In this document: positions 8,634 through 16,694 of the stretch, piece after piece | Layout of the letters: each line of letters begins with the position of its first letter | Position numbering within the stretch: position 1 is the first letter of the stretch | Assembly (NCBI GenBank): GCA_905373475.1 | Contig: CAJPTC010000002.1 | Span: 101,286-165,285 of the forward strand | Origin: Bacteroidia bacterium | Lineage (GTDB): Bacteria > Bacteroidota > Bacteroidia > Bacteroidales > CAJPTX01 | Direction: 5' to 3' | DNA length: 64,000 nt | Notes under the pieces: model-generated | What the model saw: only the letters and a program-made list of their open reading frames with translations | What the model was told of the DNA's origin: nothing | Database searches by the model: none | Position numbers and translations under genes: made by a program

Positions 8634-10244
8634 TTAATGGCTTTCACTACGTCGAACCTCCCACTCCCCGATATTCCGTTTCGCCTCGTCAAAGCTTGCG
8701 CCTACCAATATGAGCTCCTTGCCAGACGATTCGTACTTGGTAGCGTAACCTTTATCGATAATCTGTTGTAGTGCCTCTTGGGCAGTACCAGCACTCCAGA
8801 GCTTGAACTCAAACACGTAAACAAACTTAGGCGTTATCACTACACAATCCGCCCTACCTGTGCTGTTTTGTACCTCCGTTTGCGTGAAAAGTCCCATCAA
8901 GGCAAAAACAAGATATACCGCTATCTGATAGTCTCGCTCACGGAGTTCTATATCCTCCTTAGGCGCAGTATCATAAGGGATACTGGCAAGAAGAGAACGC
9001 AGGATTGTCATGAACACATCCACATCTCCAGCTCGGACGGCATCCAAAAAATCGTTGACCGAAAAGCCAAGACTTAAATAGCTGGGAGCGTAGCCTGCCA
9101 ATAGGTTTTCAAAGAAACCGAAACGAACCTCGTTGTTCGGGAAACCTAACCGATAGGAGTCGGTTTCATTATCATACCCCTTGATGGTCAGATAGCCTGT
9201 CTGATAGAGTATAGGCAAGGGGTCTAGGGTGTTTGCACTAAAGCCATCGAATCGAGTTTCACTCAGACGTACTTTGCCCTCAAGGTTTGGAACAAAGTAG
9301 TGCGCCTTCTTCAAGTAGTTTACCAAAAAAGTAGGTGTACCCGTAGTAAACCAGTACTTGCCCAATGCCCTAGCATCTAATGCATTCAAAAGGCTGAAGG
9401 GGTTGTAAACATTCTCGCCGCCTGCACCAAAAAGGTAGCCATCGTACTGTTGCTTCAGTACGGCGAGTGCTTCAGACATCTGTAGTTTCTGTTTCGCAGC
9501 GAGGGATTCTACATACGAAGTAAGATTCTCCCTCAGTTCCTGCGCTGTAATCCCACATATTGCCGAGAAATCCTCGCGCATGCTGATGTCCTTCAGGTTA
9601 TTCAAACCACTAAAAACACTCACCTTGCCAAACTTGGTGATGCCCGTCAGAAAAACAAAGCGTAGGTAGATATCACTACTTTTAATTACCGAATAGAACG
9701 CTCTAAGAATGTTGCGATGGTTCTCATTTAACTCGGGTTGTTCGATGGTATCTAGTAGCGGCTTATCATATTCATCCATAAGAATCACAACCTGATGCCC
9801 TGTTTTTTCATAAGCACGTCGGATTACCCCCTTAAAGCGCATCGAAAAATCCTGCTCAGAAGGTGCAATGCCATAAAGATCCTCCCACAAGGTAAGGTGG
9901 TCATTGAGGTTTATAGCAAGACTTTGTGCCTCTTTATAATTACTACCATTGAGATCTAGGTATAGCACAGGGTACTCTTGCCATGCCTCTCGTCCTTCTT
10001 GCCGCGCAAGTTCCTCTTCTGCCTTTTCGAGGTACAGACCCTTAAACAGCTCTTTTTGACCGCGAAAATAGGCAGCAAGCGTCGAAAGAAACAAACTCTT
10101 ACCAAAACGACGAGGACGGCTCAAAAAATAGACCTGACCTTTTAAGAGTTGTACTATGTATCGTGTTTTATCAACATAGATATACTTCTCTTTGATTATC
10201 TTTTCAAAGCTCTGAATACCGATTGGTAGCTTTTGCGCTGTCAT
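8634..10244 (-). CDS. AAA-ATPase-like / PD-(D/E)xK nuclease family protein, copy 2
   Basis: The 536-residue tandem paralogue is transcribed first. It has the same order of motifs: RPRRFGKSLFLSTL (43-56), VVILMDEYDKPL in the variable block, and the nuclease signature GRADCVV then VFEFKLW (Asp466, Glu479, Lys481). The last residues after GEW differ from copy 1. The shared sequence extends 16 bases upstream of the ATG in both copies, which marks a duplication that included the start region. The family is common and multi-copy in Bacteroidetes and its function is unknown. A role in defence or genome rearrangement is speculative. Confidence 0.85.
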   Translation of the reverse strand: MTAQKLPIGIQSFEKIIKEKYIYVDKTRYIVQLLKGQVYFLSRPRRFGKSLFLSTLAAYFRGQKELFKGLYLEKAEEELARQEGREAWQEYPVLYLDLNGSNYKEAQSLAINLNDHLTLWEDLYGIAPSEQDFSMRFKGVIRRAYEKTGHQVVILMDEYDKPLLDTIEQPELNENHRNILRAFYSVIKSSDIYLRFVFLTGITKFGKVSVFSGLNNLKDISMREDFSAICGITAQELRENLTSYVESLAAKQKLQMSEALAVLKQQYDGYLFGAGGENVYNPFSLLNALDARALGKYWFTTGTPTFLVNYLKKAHYFVPNLEGKVRLSETRFDGFSANTLDPLPILYQTGYLTIKGYDNETDSYRLGFPNNEVRFGFFENLLAGYAPSYLSLGFSVNDFLDAVRAGDVDVFMTILRSLLASIPYDTAPKEDIELRERDYQIAVYLVFALMGLFTQTEVQNSTGRADCVVITPKFVYVFEFKLWSAGTAQEALQQIIDKGYATKYESSGKELILVGASFDEAKRNIGEWEVRRSESH

Positions 10245-10337
10245 TTTCGTGAATGCTGTGTACCACTAAGATACGAAAAACAAGATATAGAACCTTAAAA
10301 CCAACAGACAACCACTATAAAGCATTGATGTCTCCTT

Positions 10338-10480
10338 GTAGGGGGTGAGGCGTGCCTCGCCCGTTAAAAGTACGTTGCGTATTTTTTATTACCACATTTC
10401 ATATACTCGCGTTGCGCCGTAAAACGCTGTTAGCGATACTCTTAACTCTTAATTTTTAACTTTCTCGTACCTAAATTTAC
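10338..10480 (+). repeat. Composite repeat, right copy (GTAG palindrome plus AT-rich tail)
   Basis: GTAG at 10338 is followed by a palindrome of the form GGGGTGAGGC-GT-GCCTCGCCC, then CGTTAAAA, GTTGCGTATTTTTT, GCGCCGTAAAA, ACTCTTAACTCTTAATTTTT and CTCGTACCT. The block order and orientation match 6773-6910, so the tandem AAA/nuclease genes sit between direct imperfect repeats about 3.6 kb apart. Confidence 0.75.
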
Positions 10481-10507
10481 TCCCGTGCCCTACAACTCTT
10501 CAGGAAC

Positions 10508-10534
10508 AAAAAAGGGCGAGGTTACCCCCGCCCT
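10508..10534 (-). terminator. Probable pheS terminator
   Basis: Arms AGGGCG and CGCCCT flank a short loop. On the minus strand the hairpin is followed by TTTTTTGTT. It lies 23 bases after the pheS stop codon. Confidence 0.7.
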
Positions 10535-10556
10535 AAAAGAAATTACAACAACTGTG

Positions 10557-11573
10557 TTACCTATTAAACTGAGAAAGAAAGCGCAAATCGTTTTCAAAGA
10601 AAAGACGAATGTCCTTAACCCCATATTTCAACATTGCCATGCGCTCTATTCCCATACCAAAGGCATAACCAGAATAGACCTTGGAGTCTATTCCACAAGC
10701 TTCAAGAACGTTAGGATCTACCATTCCGCACCCTAAGATCTCGAGGAAGCCCGTATGCTTGCATACGTTACATCCCTCTCCGCCACAGAGGAAGCAACTA
10801 ATATCCATCTCCGCAGAAGGTTCGGTAAAAGGGAAATAGGAGGGACGGAAACGTATCTTCGTATCTGCACCAAATACGCGATGTACAAAGTACAGCAACA
10901 CCTGCTGTAGATCGGCAAAAGAAACTCCCTTATCAATGTACAGTCCTTCTATTTGGTGGAACTGACAATGCGAACGTGCCGAGATATCTTCGTTACGAAA
11001 TACACGCCCAGGGCATATTACCCGAATCGGGGGCTTCTGATTCTCCATTACCCGTACTTGCACTGAGGAGGTGTGCGTACGTAGGAGAATATCTGGATTC
11101 TGTTCCACGAAGAACGTATCCTGCATGTCTCGTGCGGGATGCTCCTTCGGGAAATTCAATGCCGAAAATACATGCCAATCATCCTCTAGTTCAGGTCCTT
11201 GAACTACTGAGAAACCTATTGATTCAAAGACCCTTTCTATTTCTCGCTGCAATATTGCTAACGGATGCAGCCCCCCAAAGGTATGTTTGTGCGGAGTTGC
11301 GGTCAAATCCGTTGTCGCCTCATTCAGGGTTACACCAGCCGAGAGCTCATCCTGAAACTTTGCCAAAAGTTCCTGCGCTTTTTGCTTCAATTGGTTGATA
11401 GTTACCCCAAGCGCCTTCTTCTCCTCAGGGGGCAACGTCTTGAAAGCATCAAAAAGAGCAGGAATTTTCCCGTTGCGCCCCAAGAATTCTACGCGAAATG
11501 CCTCTACTTCCTCCCTCGAGGCAGGATGATGCTGATCCAGCTCAGCACTCAATGCTTCTATCTTTTGTAGCAT
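10557..11573 (-). CDS. pheS: Phenylalanine-tRNA ligase alpha subunit
   Basis: PheS is the catalytic subunit of the class II heterotetrameric synthetase that charges tRNA-Phe. The 338-residue protein starts with the antiparallel coiled-coil arm (about 1-90). The class II core follows, with motif 2 in RVFRNEDISARSHCQFHQ and motif 3 in FGMGIERMAMLKYG near the C-terminus. A Cys-rich segment CFLCGGEGCNVCKHTG precedes motif 3. The ATG is one base beyond the stop of the cyclophilin gene, so translation is probably coupled. pheT is not in this window. Confidence 0.96.
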   Translation of the reverse strand: MLQKIEALSAELDQHHPASREEVEAFRVEFLGRNGKIPALFDAFKTLPPEEKKALGVTINQLKQKAQELLAKFQDELSAGVTLNEATTDLTATPHKHTFGGLHPLAILQREIERVFESIGFSVVQGPELEDDWHVFSALNFPKEHPARDMQDTFFVEQNPDILLRTHTSSVQVRVMENQKPPIRVICPGRVFRNEDISARSHCQFHQIEGLYIDKGVSFADLQQVLLYFVHRVFGADTKIRFRPSYFPFTEPSAEMDISCFLCGGEGCNVCKHTGFLEILGCGMVDPNVLEACGIDSKVYSGYAFGMGIERMAMLKYGVKDIRLFFENDLRFLSQFNR

Positions 11574-11574
11574 C

Positions 11575-12426
11575 TTACTTCTTGGAAGAGGTCAACTTAG
11601 GCTCATTTAAGAGCTTCATCTTCTTAATTTCAATCCGCTCTTTAGGCACATCGCCCTGTGCCGTTTCTGCGGCAGCAATAGCATCAACCACTTCTATGCC
11701 CTCAATCACTTGTCCAAAAACCGTATACGAATTGTCAAGATGTGGCGTACCACCCACCGTCGTGTAAGCTTGTTTTGCTTCGGGCGCAAAACGGAACTCT
11801 TTCACATTGCGCATCTCAGAGGTCATTAGCGAATCGAAGATCCGACGAAGTGCTTCTTGCGACATCTCAGGCTTCATAAGCTTTTCTCTCTGTTCATTGA
11901 AACGTTGCATCGCAAGCTGATAAGCATTCTGCTGCGTTATCCGCATTTCAAACTCCTCTAGCTGTTCTGGAGTGTAAACCTCTCCTTGCACAATGTAAAA
12001 CTGCGATGCTGACGACCGTTTCTCTGGATTAACGTTATCCCCCATACGCGCTGCTGCCAGTGCTCCCTTCTTGTGGAACTTCCCAGGCACTAACTCTGCA
12101 GGTAATGTGTAGCCCAGATCGCCCGTACCTGGCAGAGCCTTTGAATTCGGATCTTTCGTGTTCGGATCTCCCGTCTGTATCATAAAGTTCTTAATCACCC
12201 TATGAAACGAAACGCCATTGTAAAATCCCTCTTTTACGAGTTTCACAAAGTTATCACGATGCTGCGGCGTATCGTTATCCAATGCCACAACAATATCTCC
12301 CTTGGTCGTCTCAATCTTTACGACATACTGATCCTTGGGATATTTAGACGCCGCACAACTAAAAAAAGGCAACGCTACAACTGCAGCACAGAGTACTCCG
12401 ATACATAAATTGGCAAGACGATTCAT
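11575..12426 (-). CDS. Peptidylprolyl isomerase, cyclophilin type, probable lipoprotein
   Basis: The 283-residue protein has a lipoprotein signal ending in LPFFSCAAS (Cys about 24), so it is likely anchored in the envelope facing the periplasm. The cyclophilin fold follows: KIETTKGDIVVALDNDTPQHRDNFVKL is typical, as are FYNGVSFHRVIKNFMIQTGDP, GALAAAR and SASQFYIV. An insertion of about 60 charged residues sits between the two halves of the domain, as in many Bacteroidetes homologues. It would help fold exported proteins. It is the first gene of a two-gene unit with pheS. Confidence 0.93.
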   Translation of the reverse strand: MNRLANLCIGVLCAAVVALPFFSCAASKYPKDQYVVKIETTKGDIVVALDNDTPQHRDNFVKLVKEGFYNGVSFHRVIKNFMIQTGDPNTKDPNSKALPGTGDLGYTLPAELVPGKFHKKGALAAARMGDNVNPEKRSSASQFYIVQGEVYTPEQLEEFEMRITQQNAYQLAMQRFNEQREKLMKPEMSQEALRRIFDSLMTSEMRNVKEFRFAPEAKQAYTTVGGTPHLDNSYTVFGQVIEGIEVVDAIAAAETAQGDVPKERIEIKKMKLLNEPKLTSSKK

Positions 12427-12461
12427 TATTGTACATTTGTTAAACAGATGCTAAGTTAGGG

Positions 12462-12469
12462 TATTTTTG
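12462..12469 (+). promoter_or_regulatory. Putative -7 box upstream of the patatin gene
   Basis: TATTTTTG matches TAnnTTTG, with a TTG 22 bases upstream (12437-12439). The expected transcription start would fall at about 12476, almost on the ATG at 12475. Either the message is nearly leaderless or translation starts at the in-frame TTG at 12514. Confidence 0.4.
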
Positions 12470-12474
12470 TTTGG

Positions 12475-14808
12475 ATGGGCAGTTGGAGGGGAGGCGCACT
12501 CCAAAAAGTCGTTTTGTGCACATTCTGCATCCTATTCGCTACTAGTATGCTACGGGCACAGAGTGTGGGTCTGGCATTAAGTGGAGGCGGAGCGAAGGGG
12601 CTCGCACATATTGGCGTAATTAAAGCGTTGGAAGAAAATGATATTCCGATTGATTATGTATCAGGGACTTCCATCGGATCAATTGTAGGTATGCTCTACT
12701 GCATTGGCTACTCGCCTGAGGAAATGATCGAAGTCTTTAAATCGCAAGAATTCAAGGAGTGGCAGTCTGGAGTTATACCCGAAAAGTACAAATATTACAT
12801 TCGAGACTATATTGAGGATCAGCGCATGCTTACCGTTTCTATCAAGAAACAAGACTCACTCCTAAAACTCATACTCCCTTCACACCTCCTGAACACGTCG
12901 CAGATGGATCTAGCCTTCATGCGCTTTACAGCAGCTCCGAACGCGAAAGCTCATCAGGATTTTAACCATTTGTTTCGCCCCTTTCGTTGTGTAGCAAGCG
13001 ACGTTTACAACAAACGCGCCAAGATCTTTCGCTCTGGCGATCTTGGGCAAAGTGTCCGTGCCAGTATGACTTATCCGTTTCTCTTTCAATGCCTAGAAAT
13101 TGACAACGTAATTTACTTCGACGGCGGACTCTATAACAACTTCCCGTGGAACGTACTTCGCGAAGATTTTCACCCAGATATCATCATTGGCAGCAATGTT
13201 TCTGGAAGTTCACTCCCGCCGAAAAAGAACGATCTGTTAGGTCAGATTGAAATGTTGGTAATGAACTCTACCGACTACGCACTCCCCGACTCAATTGGCA
13301 TTGGCATCGATTCTCACTTCACAGGTATAGGTATACTTGACTTCAATCTATGCGACTCGCTGGTGGCAGTTGGCTACAATCATACCATGAAATTGATGCC
13401 CGAGATCCGCGATCGTATCGCGCGGAGGTATTCAAAGAAGGCACTAACAGCAGAAAGACAAGCTTACCGAGATTCCCTTCCTCCGCTAATCTTTTCACGG
13501 AACACTGAAGTGAAAGGACTGAACAAAAATCAAGAGACTTACATAATACACTCCATCAATAAAACACGGAATGCATTCTCTTTCCAATCGTTTGAACAAG
13601 AGTACTACAAACACTTAGCCGACTGCAATATAGATCGCATATATCCCCGTGCTCGATACAATCAATACACTGGGCTATTTAACCTAGACCTCTCTGTAGA
13701 CAGAGCCAACCCCTTTGATATCTCAGTAGGTGGAAATATATCAAGCCGAAATCTCACTAATATATTCTTAGGAATTGATTATAAAGTATTTTCCAATTTC
13801 TCTGCACGCGCATTTGCTTACGGCACTATCGGCAATTTGTACTCCAATGCACATGTTGGGTGGCGACAAGATTTCCCTACCACCATTCCCGTGTACTACT
13901 CTCTAGGCTACTCTTTTTCACGCTACGACTATCATACCACATCACCCATTGCGATATTTGACGATTCACGCCCTCCATACCTAAAAATCAAAGACAACTA
14001 CTTTTACACTCGCTTCGGCTTCCCCACCTCTTTCAGCTCGGTGGGCAACGTCATGTTGCATTACGGAATCCGCATCGATAACTACTACCAAGGCATTCAC
14101 TTCTTGCGCAACGACACACCCGACGAAACCCTCCTACGTTACTTCTATGCAGGTGCAGAAGTACGAAGACAAACCCTTAATTACAAACAATTCGCTACAC
14201 AGGGCATCTCTCTATTTTTACGTTCTGGGCTCTTTTATTTTGACGAAGAGCACACACCTGGCAGTACCTCCACTCAACGCAAACCCAGTAGTGGCAAACA
14301 TCTGTGGTACAACGTACACGGATACTACGAGCAATACTTCCCCATCGTATCCGAATATGTTAGTCTGGGAATGATGTACGAGGTACAGTTCATGCTAAAA
14401 GACGCCTTGCAGAATTACACCTCAGATCTTCTTGCAACCCCAAACTTCTCTCCTTCGCCCATTACACACTCAATCTATCTCTCACGCCTTCGTGCACACC
14501 AGTTCGGAGCAGTGGGTATTATGCCTACCTTTCAGGTTTATCCCAACCTCTACGTACAGGGACGCGCTTTCGCTTTCGTGCCTCTCTATGCGGCGCACCC
14601 CGACAGTAACCTCAAGAGTGTTTACGACTTAGCTTACAAGAACTACTACATCTTTGGCGAATTCCATATCTTCTATCAAACCATCGTCGGTCCCATCAGC
14701 TTTTCGGTAGGCTATCTCCCAGACTGGCAATCAAACCTTATAGACAACTTCCTGATAAGCCTAAATTTCGGTTACACTATCTTCAACAATACAGGATTGC
14801 GTTTCTAA
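12475..14808 (+). CDS. Patatin-like phospholipase with C-terminal outer-membrane barrel
   Basis: The 777-residue protein has a signal peptide (about 10-29, ending LRAQS), then a patatin domain. The oxyanion motif GGGAKG is at 37-42, the nucleophile Ser66 lies in GTSIGS, and the Asp of the dyad lies in FDGGLYNN near residue 217. After about residue 400 the sequence alternates in barrel style and ends in Phe (GLRF), like a BamA/surface-antigen barrel. This matches the PlpD-type layout of lipase plus barrel. The likely place is the outer membrane, with phospholipid as substrate; that is inferred from the family. Its stop codon directly abuts the flippase ATG. Confidence 0.9.
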   Translation: MGSWRGGALQKVVLCTFCILFATSMLRAQSVGLALSGGGAKGLAHIGVIKALEENDIPIDYVSGTSIGSIVGMLYCIGYSPEEMIEVFKSQEFKEWQSGVIPEKYKYYIRDYIEDQRMLTVSIKKQDSLLKLILPSHLLNTSQMDLAFMRFTAAPNAKAHQDFNHLFRPFRCVASDVYNKRAKIFRSGDLGQSVRASMTYPFLFQCLEIDNVIYFDGGLYNNFPWNVLREDFHPDIIIGSNVSGSSLPPKKNDLLGQIEMLVMNSTDYALPDSIGIGIDSHFTGIGILDFNLCDSLVAVGYNHTMKLMPEIRDRIARRYSKKALTAERQAYRDSLPPLIFSRNTEVKGLNKNQETYIIHSINKTRNAFSFQSFEQEYYKHLADCNIDRIYPRARYNQYTGLFNLDLSVDRANPFDISVGGNISSRNLTNIFLGIDYKVFSNFSARAFAYGTIGNLYSNAHVGWRQDFPTTIPVYYSLGYSFSRYDYHTTSPIAIFDDSRPPYLKIKDNYFYTRFGFPTSFSSVGNVMLHYGIRIDNYYQGIHFLRNDTPDETLLRYFYAGAEVRRQTLNYKQFATQGISLFLRSGLFYFDEEHTPGSTSTQRKPSSGKHLWYNVHGYYEQYFPIVSEYVSLGMMYEVQFMLKDALQNYTSDLLATPNFSPSPITHSIYLSRLRAHQFGAVGIMPTFQVYPNLYVQGRAFAFVPLYAAHPDSNLKSVYDLAYKNYYIFGEFHIFYQTIVGPISFSVGYLPDWQSNLIDNFLISLNFGYTIFNNTGLRF

Positions 14809-16278
14809 ATGGGTGTGTTACGAAAACTTGCAAGCCAGTCTGCCATCTACGGACTAAGTAGCGTTGTGCCTCGCCTCCTGAACTATTTTCTTGTAGTACT
14901 CCACTCTCGTATCTTTACCGAAAGCGAATACGGCGTAATTACCGAGTTATACGCCTACGTTGCCGTCTTACTCATACTCCTCACCTTCGGGCTAGAAACA
15001 GGTTTTTTCCGCTTTGCGGGAAAGAGAGAAAACAACCCGCCAGAAGCAAACCGCGTATTTGGCACGATCTTTCACTTCCTCGGGGCAACAAGTCTACTCT
15101 TTTTTCTTCTCTGCTGGATATTCCTAACCCCAATTGCCCAATTCCTCGATTACAGTAATAACCCCTCGCTCCTCCTCATGATGTTCGCCATTCTTTCCAT
15201 CGACAGTTGGAGCGCAACCCTATTCAATAGGCTACGCTGGGAAGAACGGCCTATCGCCTTCAGCACCATTAAAATTGTTTCGGTGATTGTAAACATCGGA
15301 CTCAACCTCTTATTCCTCCTCGTCTTCCCGCGCTTAGGACTCTATAATGCTTCTTTTGGCGTAGGCTACGTCCTACTAAGTAACCTGATAGGCAGCGGTG
15401 TCGCTTGGCTTTTGGCTTTTATCGCATGCCACGGTGTACCCCGCTTCTTCAGTTGGAGAACTCTTACCCCAATTCTTGCCTTTTCGTTTCCACTACTTCT
15501 GAGCGGACTCGCAGGGACTACAAACGAATTCATGGATCGAATCTTTATCAAATGGCTTAGTCCTGCCGCCGACCCGCTCAGCGAATTGGGAATCTACGGA
15601 GCAAATGGGAAAATCGCTGTACTCCTAGTGCTGTTCGTACAAATGTTCAAGTTTGCTGCCGAACCCTTCTTTTTTTCCACCGCAGATGAGAAGAACGATC
15701 CGAAGATATACGCCATCGTCACAAAATACTTCTGGTACTTTACCCTCTTCATTTTAGTGGGTATTCTTTTCTACATTCCTCTCCTACAATACTTTATTGG
15801 TTCTAATTTTCGTACAGGTATCGGCGTTATCCCTATACTACTCGTAGCTAACCTCCTCTACGGACTTTTCTTCAACGTTAGCTTCTGGTATAAGCTACAG
15901 AAACGTACTTGGTACGGCGTACTGTTTACATTAACAGGAGCTCTGGTCACACTCATTGTAAACCTGTGGCTTACACCCCTACTTAGCTACTATGGGGCAG
16001 CTATTGCGCGTGTAGCAAGCTATGCCGTAATGTGCGCACTCTGTATCCTGATAGGACACAAATATTTCCCCGTACCATACGACTATCTCCGACTTTTCGG
16101 TTCTGCGCTTCTTGCTGCTGCCATTGTAACCCTAGGAAGCATCCTACCCGTAAACAACGTGATAGTTCTTACAGTATTACGCACACTACTTCTGCTCCTA
16201 ATGCTACTCATTCTCATGCGCATGGAAAATTATAATCCACAAAAACTGCTCCTGCTATGGAAAAGACGATCAAAATAA
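14809..16278 (+). CDS. Polysaccharide flippase (MOP/Wzx-type) membrane protein
   Basis: The 489-residue protein is hydrophobic throughout, with about 12-14 predicted membrane segments. It begins with an amphipathic LRKLASQSAIYGLSSVVPRLLNY typical of the oligosaccharide flippase family. It would move lipid-linked sugars across the inner membrane, but the substrate cannot be read from the sequence. The ATG immediately follows the patatin stop, and the 3' end overlaps dut by 22 bases. These genes therefore form a tightly packed operon. No glycosyltransferases are nearby. Confidence 0.88.
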   Translation: MGVLRKLASQSAIYGLSSVVPRLLNYFLVVLHSRIFTESEYGVITELYAYVAVLLILLTFGLETGFFRFAGKRENNPPEANRVFGTIFHFLGATSLLFFLLCWIFLTPIAQFLDYSNNPSLLLMMFAILSIDSWSATLFNRLRWEERPIAFSTIKIVSVIVNIGLNLLFLLVFPRLGLYNASFGVGYVLLSNLIGSGVAWLLAFIACHGVPRFFSWRTLTPILAFSFPLLLSGLAGTTNEFMDRIFIKWLSPAADPLSELGIYGANGKIAVLLVLFVQMFKFAAEPFFFSTADEKNDPKIYAIVTKYFWYFTLFILVGILFYIPLLQYFIGSNFRTGIGVIPILLVANLLYGLFFNVSFWYKLQKRTWYGVLFTLTGALVTLIVNLWLTPLLSYYGAAIARVASYAVMCALCILIGHKYFPVPYDYLRLFGSALLAAAIVTLGSILPVNNVIVLTVLRTLLLLLMLLILMRMENYNPQKLLLLWKRRSK

Positions 16279-16694
16279 CCCTAGCAGAAGGGGCGCACCT
16301 CCCTACCTATATGACCGCAGGAAGTGCTGGGGCAGACCTTTATGCACACTTACCCGAGCCCATTACACTGCCCAGTGGTACGTATGCCGCTATTCCTACG
16401 GGCATATCGCTAGAAATACCTGTCGGATTGGAGGGACAGGTACGACCACGAAGCGGACTAGCACGAAAACACGGCGTTACGGTTCTCAATGCGCCTGGTA
16501 CGATAGATAGCGACTATCGCGGCGAGATCATAGTCCTCCTCATCAATCATGGCACGCAAGCCTATACCGTACAAGATGGCGAACGCATTGCACAGCTGGT
16601 AATTTGCCCAGTAATTCACGCATACTTTCGCATCGAAGACTCTCTCTCTGTAACCCAACGCGATAAACAAGGATTCGGACACACGGGAAAATAA
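16257..16694 (+). CDS. dut: Deoxyuridine 5'-triphosphate nucleotidohydrolase
   Basis: Dut hydrolyses dUTP to dUMP and pyrophosphate, keeping uracil out of DNA. The 145-residue trimeric-type enzyme shows all five motifs in order: GSAGADLYA, RPRSGLA, VLNAPGTIDSDYRGEI, GERIAQLVI and the C-terminal GFGHTGK. In motif 5 the usual RGxGGFG start is RDKQGFG, a mild variation. The ATG lies within the end of the flippase gene. The stop overlaps the next start as TAATG, so translational coupling is likely on both sides. Confidence 0.96.
   Translation: MEKTIKITLAEGAHLPTYMTAGSAGADLYAHLPEPITLPSGTYAAIPTGISLEIPVGLEGQVRPRSGLARKHGVTVLNAPGTIDSDYRGEIIVLLINHGTQAYTVQDGERIAQLVICPVIHAYFRIEDSLSVTQRDKQGFGHTGK

Larger units (their letters stand above)
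10245..10556. other. Intergenic stretch between pheS and the AAA/nuclease pair
   Basis: This gap of about 310 bases holds the right composite repeat (10338-10480) and the probable pheS terminator (10508-10534). No gene was seen in it, and no convincing TAnnTTTG promoter box for the AAA genes was found. Confidence 0.7.
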
